Positions 45,380 to 54,509 of a stretch of 64,000 nt of DNA are shown piece by piece; within the stretch, counting starts at the first letter, position 1; each line of letters begins with the position of its first letter. The position numbers and the translations under genes were made by a program. Under the pieces are notes generated by a model. That model was not told the origin of the DNA. It did no database searches and saw only the letters and a list, made by a program, of their open reading frames with translations. The stretch is taken from NCBI GenBank assembly GCA_041890495.1, contig CP169086.1:3162001-3226000 (forward strand), written 5' to 3'. The DNA comes from Escherichia boydii. GTDB taxonomy: Bacteria; Pseudomonadota; Gammaproteobacteria; Enterobacterales; Enterobacteriaceae.

Positions 45380-48300
45380 GATGCGGCCAGCGCCTCTGAT
45401 GACGAGAACAATGCATCAACAGCCTCTTCGCCCTGCTCGGCCAGCACGGCGATCGCCTTCAGGAAGTGCTCCAGCAACGCACGGGCGCTCGCCTCGGTGA
45501 AATAGCGCATCTGGTAATCCAGCTCGACGGACAGCCCCTCTTTCGTCTCGAGAATGTTAACCATCAGCGGGAATTCGACGGCGCCGATCGGGAGGAGAGA
45601 CAGGCTGGCCTCCCACTGCCGCAGCTCTGCCAGCGGAGCATGCGGCTCGACGTTAAAGGTCGCCAGCAGAGGAAGCGGCGCATCCTGACCGTGGAAGCAG
45701 CGTGACGGCAGTGCGGGCTCGCCGCGCTGCGCGAGGATACCGTCATGGATTGCCCTGGCAACCCCGGACACCGACGCGCAGACAGCGCTGTCGATACATA
45801 GCGGCAACAGCCTGACGCACTGGCCGACAAGCGCGTCGCCCTGCCCGAATTCCCGCCCGGCATCCGGCACGCCGACCGGCACCTGGGTGTGGCCGACCGC
45901 CTTCTCAAGCGTCAGGGTAAAGAGTGCATTCAGCATCGCGAAGCGGGTCACCCGCAGCTCGGCGGAGGCTTTGCGCAGCTGTGCGGTCAGGCCGGGATAC
46001 GACAAGCGCTGTACCAGCCGCTGCCCCTGATACGTCAGGGAGGGGTCCTGCACGCACAGAACTTCCGGCGTTACCCGGCGCGCTGGAAGCGCCGCAAGAC
46101 GCGCAGGTAGCTCAGCCTCGCTGACAATGTTCTGCGCACGGATAGCCTGCAGATAGCTTGCCGCAGCCGCCAGCTCAGGACGATTTCCCGACGCCAGCGC
46201 ATCGTAAAGATGCAGCAGCTCGCGCAGCATGACCATGAACGACCAGCCATCCACCACCGTATGATGTGCCGCGATCGCGAGCGTGGTTTTCCCCTCATGG
46301 CGAACCAGCAGCAGGCGGGCCAGCGGCGCAGCGGTCAGTTCAAAGGGACGCGCGGCAAACTCAGCGAGGCAGGCGGCAGGCGCCGCGTATTCCTCGCGGA
46401 GATCGACTGAGGGCACCTGGGCCACCTGAAGTTCGCCCGCGTCGGTAAACTGCATACGCAGCGCGTCATGGCGCTCGCACAGCAGTTGCCAGGCGGCGCG
46501 CATGATGTCGCTGTCTACGCTGCGCGGCGTTTCAATGACGCCGCCGATCGTCCCGGCCAACAGCCCGCTTTCATCCTGCGCGGCCAGCTGCAGAAAACGC
46601 TGCTGGCTGTCCGCAACGGCATAGCGCGTGTCGGGGCGTAATCCGGCCTGCCCAAAGAAACCGTCCACGCGCATGGCGTTAACGCTCTCTTTTACCGCCG
46701 CAATAAACCGGTCGATATCCTCGTCAGCGTGTGCGACCGAGACAAAGCAGTTACGCCCTTCCCAGATGAAAATGCCGCGCAGCATCAGGTGGTGGAAAAG
46801 GATGTCGAAGTTACCGTTGAATTTGAAACGGAACAGGCTGCCGGCAGAGACGATCTCAATCGGCGTGCCGGTTGCAGAGAACCAGCTATTTAGCGACATC
46901 GCCAGACGCGCGGTTTTTTGATTGATATCGTCATACAGCGCCGGGTGGGCTTTGATGTACTCCAGCACGGCTTTGCTTGCCGCCATGGTCAGCGGATGCT
47001 TTGAGAACGTACCGGCAAAGAAGATCAGTTCAGCCTGCGGCCAGGAGTCATCGCCATACTGCCAGAATCCGCCGTCGATACTGTCCATAAAGCGGGCAGA
47101 GCCTGCAATCACGCCGATCGGCATACCGCCGCCGACAATCTTTCCGTAGGAGGCAATATCCGCCTGAACGCCGTAATACGCCTGCGCGCCGCCGGCCGCC
47201 AGACGGAAACCGGTGATCACCTCGTCAAACATCAGCGCAATGTTGTGGGTCGTCGTCAGTTCACGCAGGGTATGCAGGTATTCGCGTGGCTGATGATCGG
47301 GATAACGGCTCTGCACCGGTTCGACGATCACCACCGCCAGCTCGGCGGCATAGCGGGCGATAAGCGCCAGGCTCTCTTCGCTGCCGTAATCGAGCACCAG
47401 CAGGTCGTCCACCAGCGATGGCGGCGTGCCGGCGGCAATCGGCGTGGCGCGCTCGGGATTTTCGCCGCCCTGCTGCCGCCCCAGAATACCGTCAAACACG
47501 CCGTGATATGAGCCGCTAAACAGCGCGACTTTGTTTTTCCCCGTCACGGCGCGCGCCAGGCGCACGGCGCTCATTACCGCTTCAGAGCCGGAGTTACAAA
47601 ATGCCACCCGCTGCTGGCCGGTCAGCTCGCTGATAAGCGTTGCCACCTCGCCCGCCAGGGCGCTTTGCGGCCCAATCTGCATGCCCCGCGCCAGCTGGTC
47701 GGCAACGGCCTGCTGCACGCAGTCCGGCGCATGACCCAGCAGGTTGGCGCCAAACCCCATCGTAAAATCAATATACTCGTTGCCATCAACGTCCCAGATG
47801 CGCGATCCCTGAGAGCGTTCCCCCACTAAGGGGTAAAGCATCTCTTTGGTCGATAAACGAAAGCCCGCAGAGGCCCGGTTATCCGCCAGCACGGCGCGGT
47901 ACTGCTGGGCATTGCGTTTCGACCCGCCCGTTTTATCGACAAACCGCTGGGTGAGCTGCGTCAGATGCTGGTCGCGCCCGGTGCCCAGAGAGACCTTTTT
48001 CGTCTCTTTTTTAAACCAGCTGCTGTGCGCGCTGGCCTTCACCGGTGCGGCCGGAGTTGCAACAGGCGCTGGCGCGATGACGTCCGGCATCTTTGGCGCG
48101 ACGGGCATCGGGAGAGTCTGCGCCGTGCCGTTCAGCAGCGTGAGCTGCTGGGACATAAGCTCCAGCTGGCGGGCAATCAGATCCTGAACCGCGCCAGGCA
48201 CCGGCTTGCTGGTTTCCGGCATGGCCACGACAGGCTGCGCCGCCTGCCCGGCGGTTTCCGGGGTGCTGAGCGGAGCCGCAGCCGCCGCTGGCTGCGCGTG

Positions 48301-51300
48301 CTCCACCACATAGCCGATCACCGCGTCCAGCGTATTGAGCTCTTCAAACAGCGCCCGCACCGGGATGGCTACGCCGTAGCGGTCTTTAATGGTATTGATG
48401 GCATCCAGCAGCACCAGCGAGTCCGCCCCCATTTCCAGGAAGGGCAGTTCGTCGTCAAGCGTGGCGGGATCCGCCTCAAGAAAACCGGCGATAATCGCTT
48501 TTATTTCAGCGGCTAAATGGTGTTGATTTGACATAGCGTCCTCTTTTGCAGATGGGGTCTGCGCTGGCGTCTCATCCGCCAGCCAGTAACGTTTGCGGCA
48601 GAACTGGATGGCGGGCAGGGTTAACGCCTCCCGCGTGGTCGCGTGGTACAGCCCGCTCCAGTTGATGTCGTGCCCGTGCTGCCACAGCGTACCCAGCAGC
48701 GTCAGCAGTGATTTGTACTCATGTCGTCTATCGCCCGCCGCCAGCACCCGGTGACGGCGGTCGGTGGCGGTCACAAATTTGCCCAGCGAACTGTCCGCGC
48801 TCAGATCGATAAAGGTGAACTCGCCCTGCGCGACCACGCTTTGCACGCCCTGAAGAAAACTTACGGGCTGGCGAATTTGCCGGGTCCAGTAGTCGGCGTC
48901 GGTTTGACCGCACGCCTCGCCGGTCAGGTTGCTGTAAAAGGGGATCGTCCCGCGGGTGAAGGTGACGTTGTTGACCAGCCACTCGCGCCAGGCGCCGAGG
49001 ATCGGATCCATCATCGAGGAGTGGAATGCGCTGGCGGTTTTAATTTTTCTGGCGTGGCCGCCCTGAGAAGAAATGGCCTGGAGGCAGGCGTTAATCGCCG
49101 TCTGGCTGCCTGCGATGGTGGTCAGCGTCGGCGTGTTGAATGCGGCAATATCAATATCGCCCGCCCACGGCGAAATGAGCTGGCGCACCTCGGCTTCACC
49201 GCTGAAAACAACCGCCATCGCCCCTTCCTGCGTCAGGGCTGACATCAACAGCGCGCGCTGATGAACCATAGCCAGCCCGTCGTCCAGCGAGAGATAGCCA
49301 GCGATGACCGCCGCGCAGTACTCTCCCAGGCTGTGCCCCATCACGGCAGCCGGACGGGGACCAAACTGCATGACACTCTGAGCAAGCGCGTAGCTACAGG
49401 CAAATAATGAGAGCTGACAGGTTCTGGCGCAGCGCTGCCAGCTATCGTCACGGGAAAATAGCGCCTGCGTGATATCAATCTGATAACGCTTCAGGATGGT
49501 CGCCGCCAGCGCGTCAAACTGGGCGCGATAGTGCGGCAGATGGTGATACAGCTCGGCCCCCATGCCGATTTGCTGGGTGCCCTGCCCCGGGAAGAGCCAG
49601 ACCTGAGGCTGGGCTTTACCCGCCTTGCAGGCCGTCAGCTGCGCAAGGCTTTCCGCCAGCTGGGCGCGGTCCGCGCCATACGCCACGCCGCGAAAGCGGG
49701 CCGCATCGTAGCGGGTGTTCACCAGACGGCACCAGGTGGCGATATCGCTCTCCTGGCAGGCGGACAAGCCTATTCCGATCGCCTCCCGCTGAAGGGTAAA
49801 CGCCCCTTCATCATGTGAACCGACCAGAAGCAGGGCGTGCGGCGCAGCGGGCTCCTGGCGTTTTTCCACCGCTGGCGCGCTGCGCAAAATCACGTGACCG
49901 TTGGTGCCGCCGAAGCCAAAGCTGCTTACGCCCGCGTAGCGTGCGTCACCATCGGCATGCCATGAGGCAGACTGCGTGCCACTCACCTCAACATGACGGC
50001 TAATCGCCGCAATATGCGGGTTTTTATGCTGGAAGTTGAGGTGCGGCACGTATTGCCGGTAGTGCAACATCAGAGACGCTTTCACAACGCCCAGCACGCC
50101 CGCGGCCGCTTCCAGGTGGCCAATGTTGGTTTTAATCGAGCCCACCTGGACAGGTGCCTTTTTTTTCCGGTCCGCAAACACCGCTTCCAGCGCCTGATAT
50201 TCAATCAGATCGCCCAGCGCCGTTCCCGTCCCGTGCGCTTCGATATAGTCAATGCTATCGCTGTCCAGCCCGGCGTCCGCCATTGCCTGCCGAATGACCG
50301 CCTGCTGCGATGGGCCATTCGGCGCGGTAATGCCGTTGCTGCGGCCGTCCTGATTCACGGCGCTCGCCACCAGCGTGGCATAGACCCGATCGCCATCCGC
50401 CAGCGCCTGCGAAAGCGGCTTAAGCACCACGACGCCACACCCTTCGCCACGAACGTAGCCATCCGCGCGGGCGTCAAAGGTTTTACACCGGCCATCGGGG
50501 GCCAGCATCTGGGCTTCGGTGAAGACTTTTTGCAAATGCGGCGTCAGCGCCAGATTAACGCCTCCGGCAATGGCGAGAGAACTACGTCCGGCCCGCAGAC
50601 TTTGCATTGCCCCCTCTATCGCCACCAGCGAGGAAGAGCATGCCGTGTCGACGGCGACGCTTGGCCCTTTTAAATCATAAAGATAAGAAATTCGGTTGGC
50701 CGCGATGCTGTGCGCGTTGCCTAAGCCGCTGTAGGCCGAGACGTTATCGCCGCACGCCAGGGCATAGTCGCTGGCGCTGATCCCGACATAAACCGCCGTA
50801 TCGCTCCCGCGAAGGGAGGATGCCTTAAGACCGGCATCGGTGAGCGCCTGTTGAACGGTTTCTAACAGCAGGCGATGCTGCGGATCGATATAGACGGCTT
50901 CGCGGGGAGAGACGCCGAAATAGCCTGCGTCGAAGGCGTCAACTTCGTCGAAGAAGCTGCCCTTACGGTTAAAACCGTCAAGGGACGAGGTACGCCAGCG
51001 CTGCGCCGGGATCTCGCCGGTCGTGCTGTGGCCCTGCTGCAGCAGCGACCACAGCGCCTCCACGCCGCTATGCCCCGGCAGCTCCACGCCGATACCAATC
51101 ACCGCAATGGCGCTTTCCGCGACGGCGGCGCTGACCGGCCGGACCGCGGCGGGTTCTCCCAGCGCGGCCGCCAGCTGATTGATGGTGGGATAGTCGTAAA
51201 TCAGCGCCGGAGAGAGCTCGCGGTCCAGCCGCTGTTCAAGTTCGCCAATGACGCCCACCGCCTGCAAAGAGCTCAAGCCAAAGCCAGTAAACGCCTCATC

Positions 51301-53115
51301 CCACCGGGATTCGCCGATCGTCGTGTTCAGCGTGCTGCCGATTATCCCGGCAATCAGTGCCGCCAGCGCGGGAGGGGTTTCGCCCGCGTGCTCAACAGGT
51401 TTCGACGCGTCCTGGCGGCTGCGCCACGCCACTTCCAGGGTCCCCTGCTGATACATCACTTTCGCGCGGGTACGCTGTAATTTCCCGCTGGTGGTGCGAG
51501 GAATTGCCCTTCTTTCGACAAGGAGCAGTTCATCCAGCGTAATGCCGTGACGCTCCGCCACCGCCGCGGTCACGGACGGTGCCAGCGTCGCCATATCGAG
51601 ATCGGTTTTATGGCGCATCATCAGCTCAAGCAGCGCTACCGGGCGCTCGTCTACACTTGCAAACACGCAAACCGTCGCTTCCGCCAGCGCGGGAGCGGAC
51701 CGGCGGATCGTCTCTTCAATATCCGTCGGGTAGTGGTTCTGGCCGTTGATAATCAGCAGCTCTTTGAGCCGTCCGGTGACGTACAAATGGCCGGACTGGA
51801 GAAAACCCATATCGCCGCTGCGCAGCCACGGGTACGGATCGCCTGCCAGAGACGCCCGGAAGGTTTCGCGCGTGGCGGCGTCATTGTCCCAGTATCCGGC
51901 GGCAACGCTCGGACCACGCAGCCATATTTCTCCACTCTCACCGTCAGCAAGCGGCTGATGGTGGTCAGGATCGACGATACGCACCTCGGTATCAGTCAGA
52001 GCCTGCCCGCAGCTCACCGCACCGGCCTCGTCGGAAACGCGAAGCCCCTGCCCTTTGTCCATTCCGGTGATGATGAGCGTGGTTTCCGCCATGCCGTAGC
52101 AGGGCAGGAACGCGCCGGGCCGAAACCCTGCGGGCGCAAAGTGCTCGCTAAACTGCTGGAGCGTGGCGGGACGAATCGGCTCTGCGCCGCAGAAGGCCAC
52201 GTCCCAGCGCGAAAGATCCAGTGCCTCAACCTGCTCTCGGCCAATCTTGCGCACGCACAGCTCGTAGGCGAAATTAGGGCCGCCGGAGGTCGTGGCCTGA
52301 TAGTCAGAGACCTGTTTGAGCCAGTTAAGGGGATTTTTCATTAACATCATGGGCGACATCACCCGACAGGGGAATGCGCCAAACACGGGCTGCAGTAGCC
52401 CGCCAATCAGCCCCATATCATGAAAATGCGGCAGCCAGATCATGCCCCGGCTTTCGCTGTGATGGCCGAAAAAGCGGTGAATGGCATGCGAGTTAGCCCA
52501 CAGGTTGCCGTGGGTCACCATCACGCCTTTCGGAGAGCCCGTCGAACCCGACGTGTACTGTAAAAACGCCAGATCGTTTTCCGCTGCCGGAACGGGGTGA
52601 AATGCCCCGGAGAACGCGCGCTCAAGATGATGCAGACGATAGCCCGCAGGAAGCGCGGACGCGTCGGGTTTGTCGAAGGTAAAAATAAGAGGAGATAACG
52701 GAAGAGATAGCTGGCCCAGCGTTTCTGCCCCCTTTGCCGTTGTAACAATGCAGTCCGTTTGCGCATCGCGTAACACGCCAGCAAAACGCTCCCACGCGCT
52801 TCCTGATGATTTTGCAGGCATCGGAACGGGAACCGCCACCCTGCCGGCGTAAAGGCATCCAAAAAAAGCGCCAATGAAATCTTCACCATCCGGATAGAGC
52901 AATATTATCCGGTCGCCCCGCTGCCCGTACTGCATCAATGCCTCTGCAAGCGACGCGGCGCGCTGGTGTAGCTGGTCATAGCTTTGGCTGTGAATTTCAC
53001 TGGCGCTGCGGACGAATTCAAATGCCGTCTGAATAGTCTGTTGAACAGCAAGTTCGGGCAAAAGCTGGTTGAAGGAATGATATCCCCTGTTAAACAACTG
53101 ATGAGACGGCATCAT
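45376..53115 (-). CDS. Hybrid FAAL-PKS-aminotransferase-condensation megasynthase
   Basis: 2579 residues in one frame. Domains in order: fatty acyl-AMP ligase (about 1-565; FLQYTSGSTGSPKGVMVTH, WLPHFHDMGLIGG); ACP1 (about 580-655; Ser near 616 in GFGLSSLQAV); ketosynthase (about 670-1095; VDTACSSSLVAIE with Cys near 825, EAHGTGTALGD, SIKTNIGHLEAAAG); acyltransferase (about 1180-1480; GHSLGEY with Ser near 1262); ACP2 (about 1525-1600; MGADSLVLLD); a Pro/Ala linker; a PLP aminotransferase of the GSA type (about 1715-2115; Lys near 1992 in SYGKIVGGG); and a condensation domain (about 2150-2560; HHTVVDGW near 2285). There is no adenylation domain, further carrier or thioesterase after it. The order to the aminotransferase is that of MycA/ItuA-type and microginin-type synthases, which build beta-amino fatty acyl chains: activation of a fatty acid, one malonyl extension, transamination of the beta-ketone. 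The condensation domain may join the chain to a free amine or hydroxyl. All visible catalytic residues are intact. Confidence 0.93.
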   Translation of the reverse strand: MMPSHQLFNRGYHSFNQLLPELAVQQTIQTAFEFVRSASEIHSQSYDQLHQRAASLAEALMQYGQRGDRIILLYPDGEDFIGAFFGCLYAGRVAVPVPMPAKSSGSAWERFAGVLRDAQTDCIVTTAKGAETLGQLSLPLSPLIFTFDKPDASALPAGYRLHHLERAFSGAFHPVPAAENDLAFLQYTSGSTGSPKGVMVTHGNLWANSHAIHRFFGHHSESRGMIWLPHFHDMGLIGGLLQPVFGAFPCRVMSPMMLMKNPLNWLKQVSDYQATTSGGPNFAYELCVRKIGREQVEALDLSRWDVAFCGAEPIRPATLQQFSEHFAPAGFRPGAFLPCYGMAETTLIITGMDKGQGLRVSDEAGAVSCGQALTDTEVRIVDPDHHQPLADGESGEIWLRGPSVAAGYWDNDAATRETFRASLAGDPYPWLRSGDMGFLQSGHLYVTGRLKELLIINGQNHYPTDIEETIRRSAPALAEATVCVFASVDERPVALLELMMRHKTDLDMATLAPSVTAAVAERHGITLDELLLVERRAIPRTTSGKLQRTRAKVMYQQGTLEVAWRSRQDASKPVEHAGETPPALAALIAGIIGSTLNTTIGESRWDEAFTGFGLSSLQAVGVIGELEQRLDRELSPALIYDYPTINQLAAALGEPAAVRPVSAAVAESAIAVIGIGVELPGHSGVEALWSLLQQGHSTTGEIPAQRWRTSSLDGFNRKGSFFDEVDAFDAGYFGVSPREAVYIDPQHRLLLETVQQALTDAGLKASSLRGSDTAVYVGISASDYALACGDNVSAYSGLGNAHSIAANRISYLYDLKGPSVAVDTACSSSLVAIEGAMQSLRAGRSSLAIAGGVNLALTPHLQKVFTEAQMLAPDGRCKTFDARADGYVRGEGCGVVVLKPLSQALADGDRVYATLVASAVNQDGRSNGITAPNGPSQQAVIRQAMADAGLDSDSIDYIEAHGTGTALGDLIEYQALEAVFADRKKKAPVQVGSIKTNIGHLEAAAGVLGVVKASLMLHYRQYVPHLNFQHKNPHIAAISRHVEVSGTQSASWHADGDARYAGVSSFGFGGTNGHVILRSAPAVEKRQEPAAPHALLLVGSHDEGAFTLQREAIGIGLSACQESDIATWCRLVNTRYDAARFRGVAYGADRAQLAESLAQLTACKAGKAQPQVWLFPGQGTQQIGMGAELYHHLPHYRAQFDALAATILKRYQIDITQALFSRDDSWQRCARTCQLSLFACSYALAQSVMQFGPRPAAVMGHSLGEYCAAVIAGYLSLDDGLAMVHQRALLMSALTQEGAMAVVFSGEAEVRQLISPWAGDIDIAAFNTPTLTTIAGSQTAINACLQAISSQGGHARKIKTASAFHSSMMDPILGAWREWLVNNVTFTRGTIPFYSNLTGEACGQTDADYWTRQIRQPVSFLQGVQSVVAQGEFTFIDLSADSSLGKFVTATDRRHRVLAAGDRRHEYKSLLTLLGTLWQHGHDINWSGLYHATTREALTLPAIQFCRKRYWLADETPAQTPSAKEDAMSNQHHLAAEIKAIIAGFLEADPATLDDELPFLEMGADSLVLLDAINTIKDRYGVAIPVRALFEELNTLDAVIGYVVEHAQPAAAAAPLSTPETAGQAAQPVVAMPETSKPVPGAVQDLIARQLELMSQQLTLLNGTAQTLPMPVAPKMPDVIAPAPVATPAAPVKASAHSSWFKKETKKVSLGTGRDQHLTQLTQRFVDKTGGSKRNAQQYRAVLADNRASAGFRLSTKEMLYPLVGERSQGSRIWDVDGNEYIDFTMGFGANLLGHAPDCVQQAVADQLARGMQIGPQSALAGEVATLISELTGQQRVAFCNSGSEAVMSAVRLARAVTGKNKVALFSGSYHGVFDGILGRQQGGENPERATPIAAGTPPSLVDDLLVLDYGSEESLALIARYAAELAVVIVEPVQSRYPDHQPREYLHTLRELTTTHNIALMFDEVITGFRLAAGGAQAYYGVQADIASYGKIVGGGMPIGVIAGSARFMDSIDGGFWQYGDDSWPQAELIFFAGTFSKHPLTMAASKAVLEYIKAHPALYDDINQKTARLAMSLNSWFSATGTPIEIVSAGSLFRFKFNGNFDILFHHLMLRGIFIWEGRNCFVSVAHADEDIDRFIAAVKESVNAMRVDGFFGQAGLRPDTRYAVADSQQRFLQLAAQDESGLLAGTIGGVIETPRSVDSDIMRAAWQLLCERHDALRMQFTDAGELQVAQVPSVDLREEYAAPAACLAEFAARPFELTAAPLARLLLVRHEGKTTLAIAAHHTVVDGWSFMVMLRELLHLYDALASGNRPELAAAASYLQAIRAQNIVSEAELPARLAALPARRVTPEVLCVQDPSLTYQGQRLVQRLSYPGLTAQLRKASAELRVTRFAMLNALFTLTLEKAVGHTQVPVGVPDAGREFGQGDALVGQCVRLLPLCIDSAVCASVSGVARAIHDGILAQRGEPALPSRCFHGQDAPLPLLATFNVEPHAPLAELRQWEASLSLLPIGAVEFPLMVNILETKEGLSVELDYQMRYFTEASARALLEHFLKAIAVLAEQGEEAVDALFSSSEALAAS

Positions 53116-53155
53116 AATTCGCTCTATATTTTCAAAGATAATGAGGGTGAAAAGA

Positions 53156-53983
53156 TTATTTTCCGGCGCGGCCAGCCAGCAGATCGTTACAGAAGTCGTT
53201 CCAGACCTTCAGCCAGAGATCGACGCGCTGTTCCATTTCGGCATAGCGGTCTTCAGTCAGCGCCTGGCAGAACAGGATCCATGCATCTTCGGAGTGACCA
53301 TCTTCAATGGATTCTCCCGTTTCGCTTTCCACATGGATGCTGTGATAGCCCTTCGTGACGTCAATATCCGTCGCTTTATCAACACCTTTGGCCCACGGCG
53401 TGGCGAAATCATGGAAGACGGTCTCGGCCACGGCCAGCAAACCCACCAGCTGGGTATAGTCGCCATAGGCATTCTCGAAGGTTGCGCGGCAGGCCAGAGA
53501 GCTGGACATCGGCAGCCAGGATTTCACCTCGTGTTCCGTCATTCCCAGCTGCTGGATAGTCGTAAAGAACTGCACGTAGTGCGCCAGCGCGGGCTGGCCG
53601 TTGTAGTTGCCTTCGGCGTCTTCGCCAGGGTGGAAGCCCAGCTCGTCCAGCAGGTTGATTTGCAGCAGAAAACGGGCAGCCATTTTCGCCTGCGCGCCCA
53701 GCGGCGCTTCCAGCTGTTTCGCCGCGCTTAGTGCTTCAATAACGGCATCGGTAAAGACTTGCGCAAACGCGTGATAAAACTCCAGGTGGAATACGCGCAT
53801 CTGTTGAATATCAACTTCACCGCTGTTCATTTTTGCCAAAATAGGGCTGCGCATCAGCGGGTGGGATTCAATCCGGTCAATAAGCCTGTTGGCAAATGCG
53901 CGGTTTTCGGTATAAACGTGCTTATCTACGGTCGCGACAATAGCATCCCGACCCAGCTGGCGGGTATTCAGTAACGTTTTCAT
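53156..53983 (-). CDS. Haem-oxygenase-like di-metal oxidase of the biosynthetic cluster
   Basis: 275 residues, all helical, of the TenA/HO-like superfamily (iron-containing redox enzyme group). Candidate metal ligands: the Glu and His in FHLEFYHAFAQ, the Glu in LDELGFHPGED, ATFENAYGDYTQ, and the block GYHSIHVESE followed by DGHSEDAW. Members of this group include UndA (fatty acid to terminal alkene), BesC and SznF (C-C cleavage, N-oxygenation). Here it could act on the fatty acyl substrate or oxidise the new beta-amine. It lies 40 bp before the megasynthase gene on the same transcript. Confidence 0.78.
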   Translation of the reverse strand: MKTLLNTRQLGRDAIVATVDKHVYTENRAFANRLIDRIESHPLMRSPILAKMNSGEVDIQQMRVFHLEFYHAFAQVFTDAVIEALSAAKQLEAPLGAQAKMAARFLLQINLLDELGFHPGEDAEGNYNGQPALAHYVQFFTTIQQLGMTEHEVKSWLPMSSSLACRATFENAYGDYTQLVGLLAVAETVFHDFATPWAKGVDKATDIDVTKGYHSIHVESETGESIEDGHSEDAWILFCQALTEDRYAEMEQRVDLWLKVWNDFCNDLLAGRAGK

Positions 53984-54007
53984 TTTTTATCTCAGGTGAG
54001 TGATTAT

Positions 54008-54418
54008 TTACAGGGCGGAAACCCTGCCAATTGCCATTACAACTAACGCATACATTCCACAGCTAAACGGTATAACCTGCACATATTTAAATGGCAGATA
54101 AAAACACGATGCAATCAGCAGTACCGGAATACCCACCGAAAGTATCATCATGCAAATAACGGCATAATATTTGTAGATATAAGACACGGCGAGATCGTCA
54201 ATACACATGCCATAGAGCATGGATATTAAGGGCAGCATAATAAAGGCAATATGTGCCAGCCTTAACATTCTGCGATTTAAATCGGTATAATTTTCATGTC
54301 CTTTAGGCGCGCGAAGGGGTCCCTTAAAGGCGTACATCCCCATTAACCCGCCCATCATTATGCCGACAACAATACCGCTCCAGCCAAAGGCAATCAGTAT
54401 TGCACTGAGATTAGCCAC
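54008..54418 (-). CDS. Small four-helix membrane protein of the cluster
   Basis: 136 residues from a GTG at 54418, chosen because AGGAGA lies 7 nt upstream; an ATG at 54475 would add 19 polar residues. Four hydrophobic segments are visible: ILIAFGWSGIVVGIMMGGL, IAFIMLPLISMLYGM, YYAVICMMILSVGIPVLLIA and CGMYALVVMAIGRV. I know no family for it. Its place between the ketosynthase and the di-metal oxidase suggests a membrane role in the pathway, such as anchoring or product export. Confidence 0.6.
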   Translation of the reverse strand: MANLSAILIAFGWSGIVVGIMMGGLMGMYAFKGPLRAPKGHENYTDLNRRMLRLAHIAFIMLPLISMLYGMCIDDLAVSYIYKYYAVICMMILSVGIPVLLIASCFYLPFKYVQVIPFSCGMYALVVMAIGRVSAL

Positions 54419-54509
54419 TTTCTTTCTCCTGTTTAGCGCTGCACAAAGGTAAGGCGCCTGAGGAAATACAGGCACCTTTATTTATTAAAAATAAAATCAG
54501 ATATAACGA

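Noticed and set aside
45466..52889. Numerous long frames on both strands over the megasynthase gene
   Set aside because: They are shadows caused by the GC-rich third positions; none shows a family motif or ribosome site, and the 2579-codon frame explains the region.
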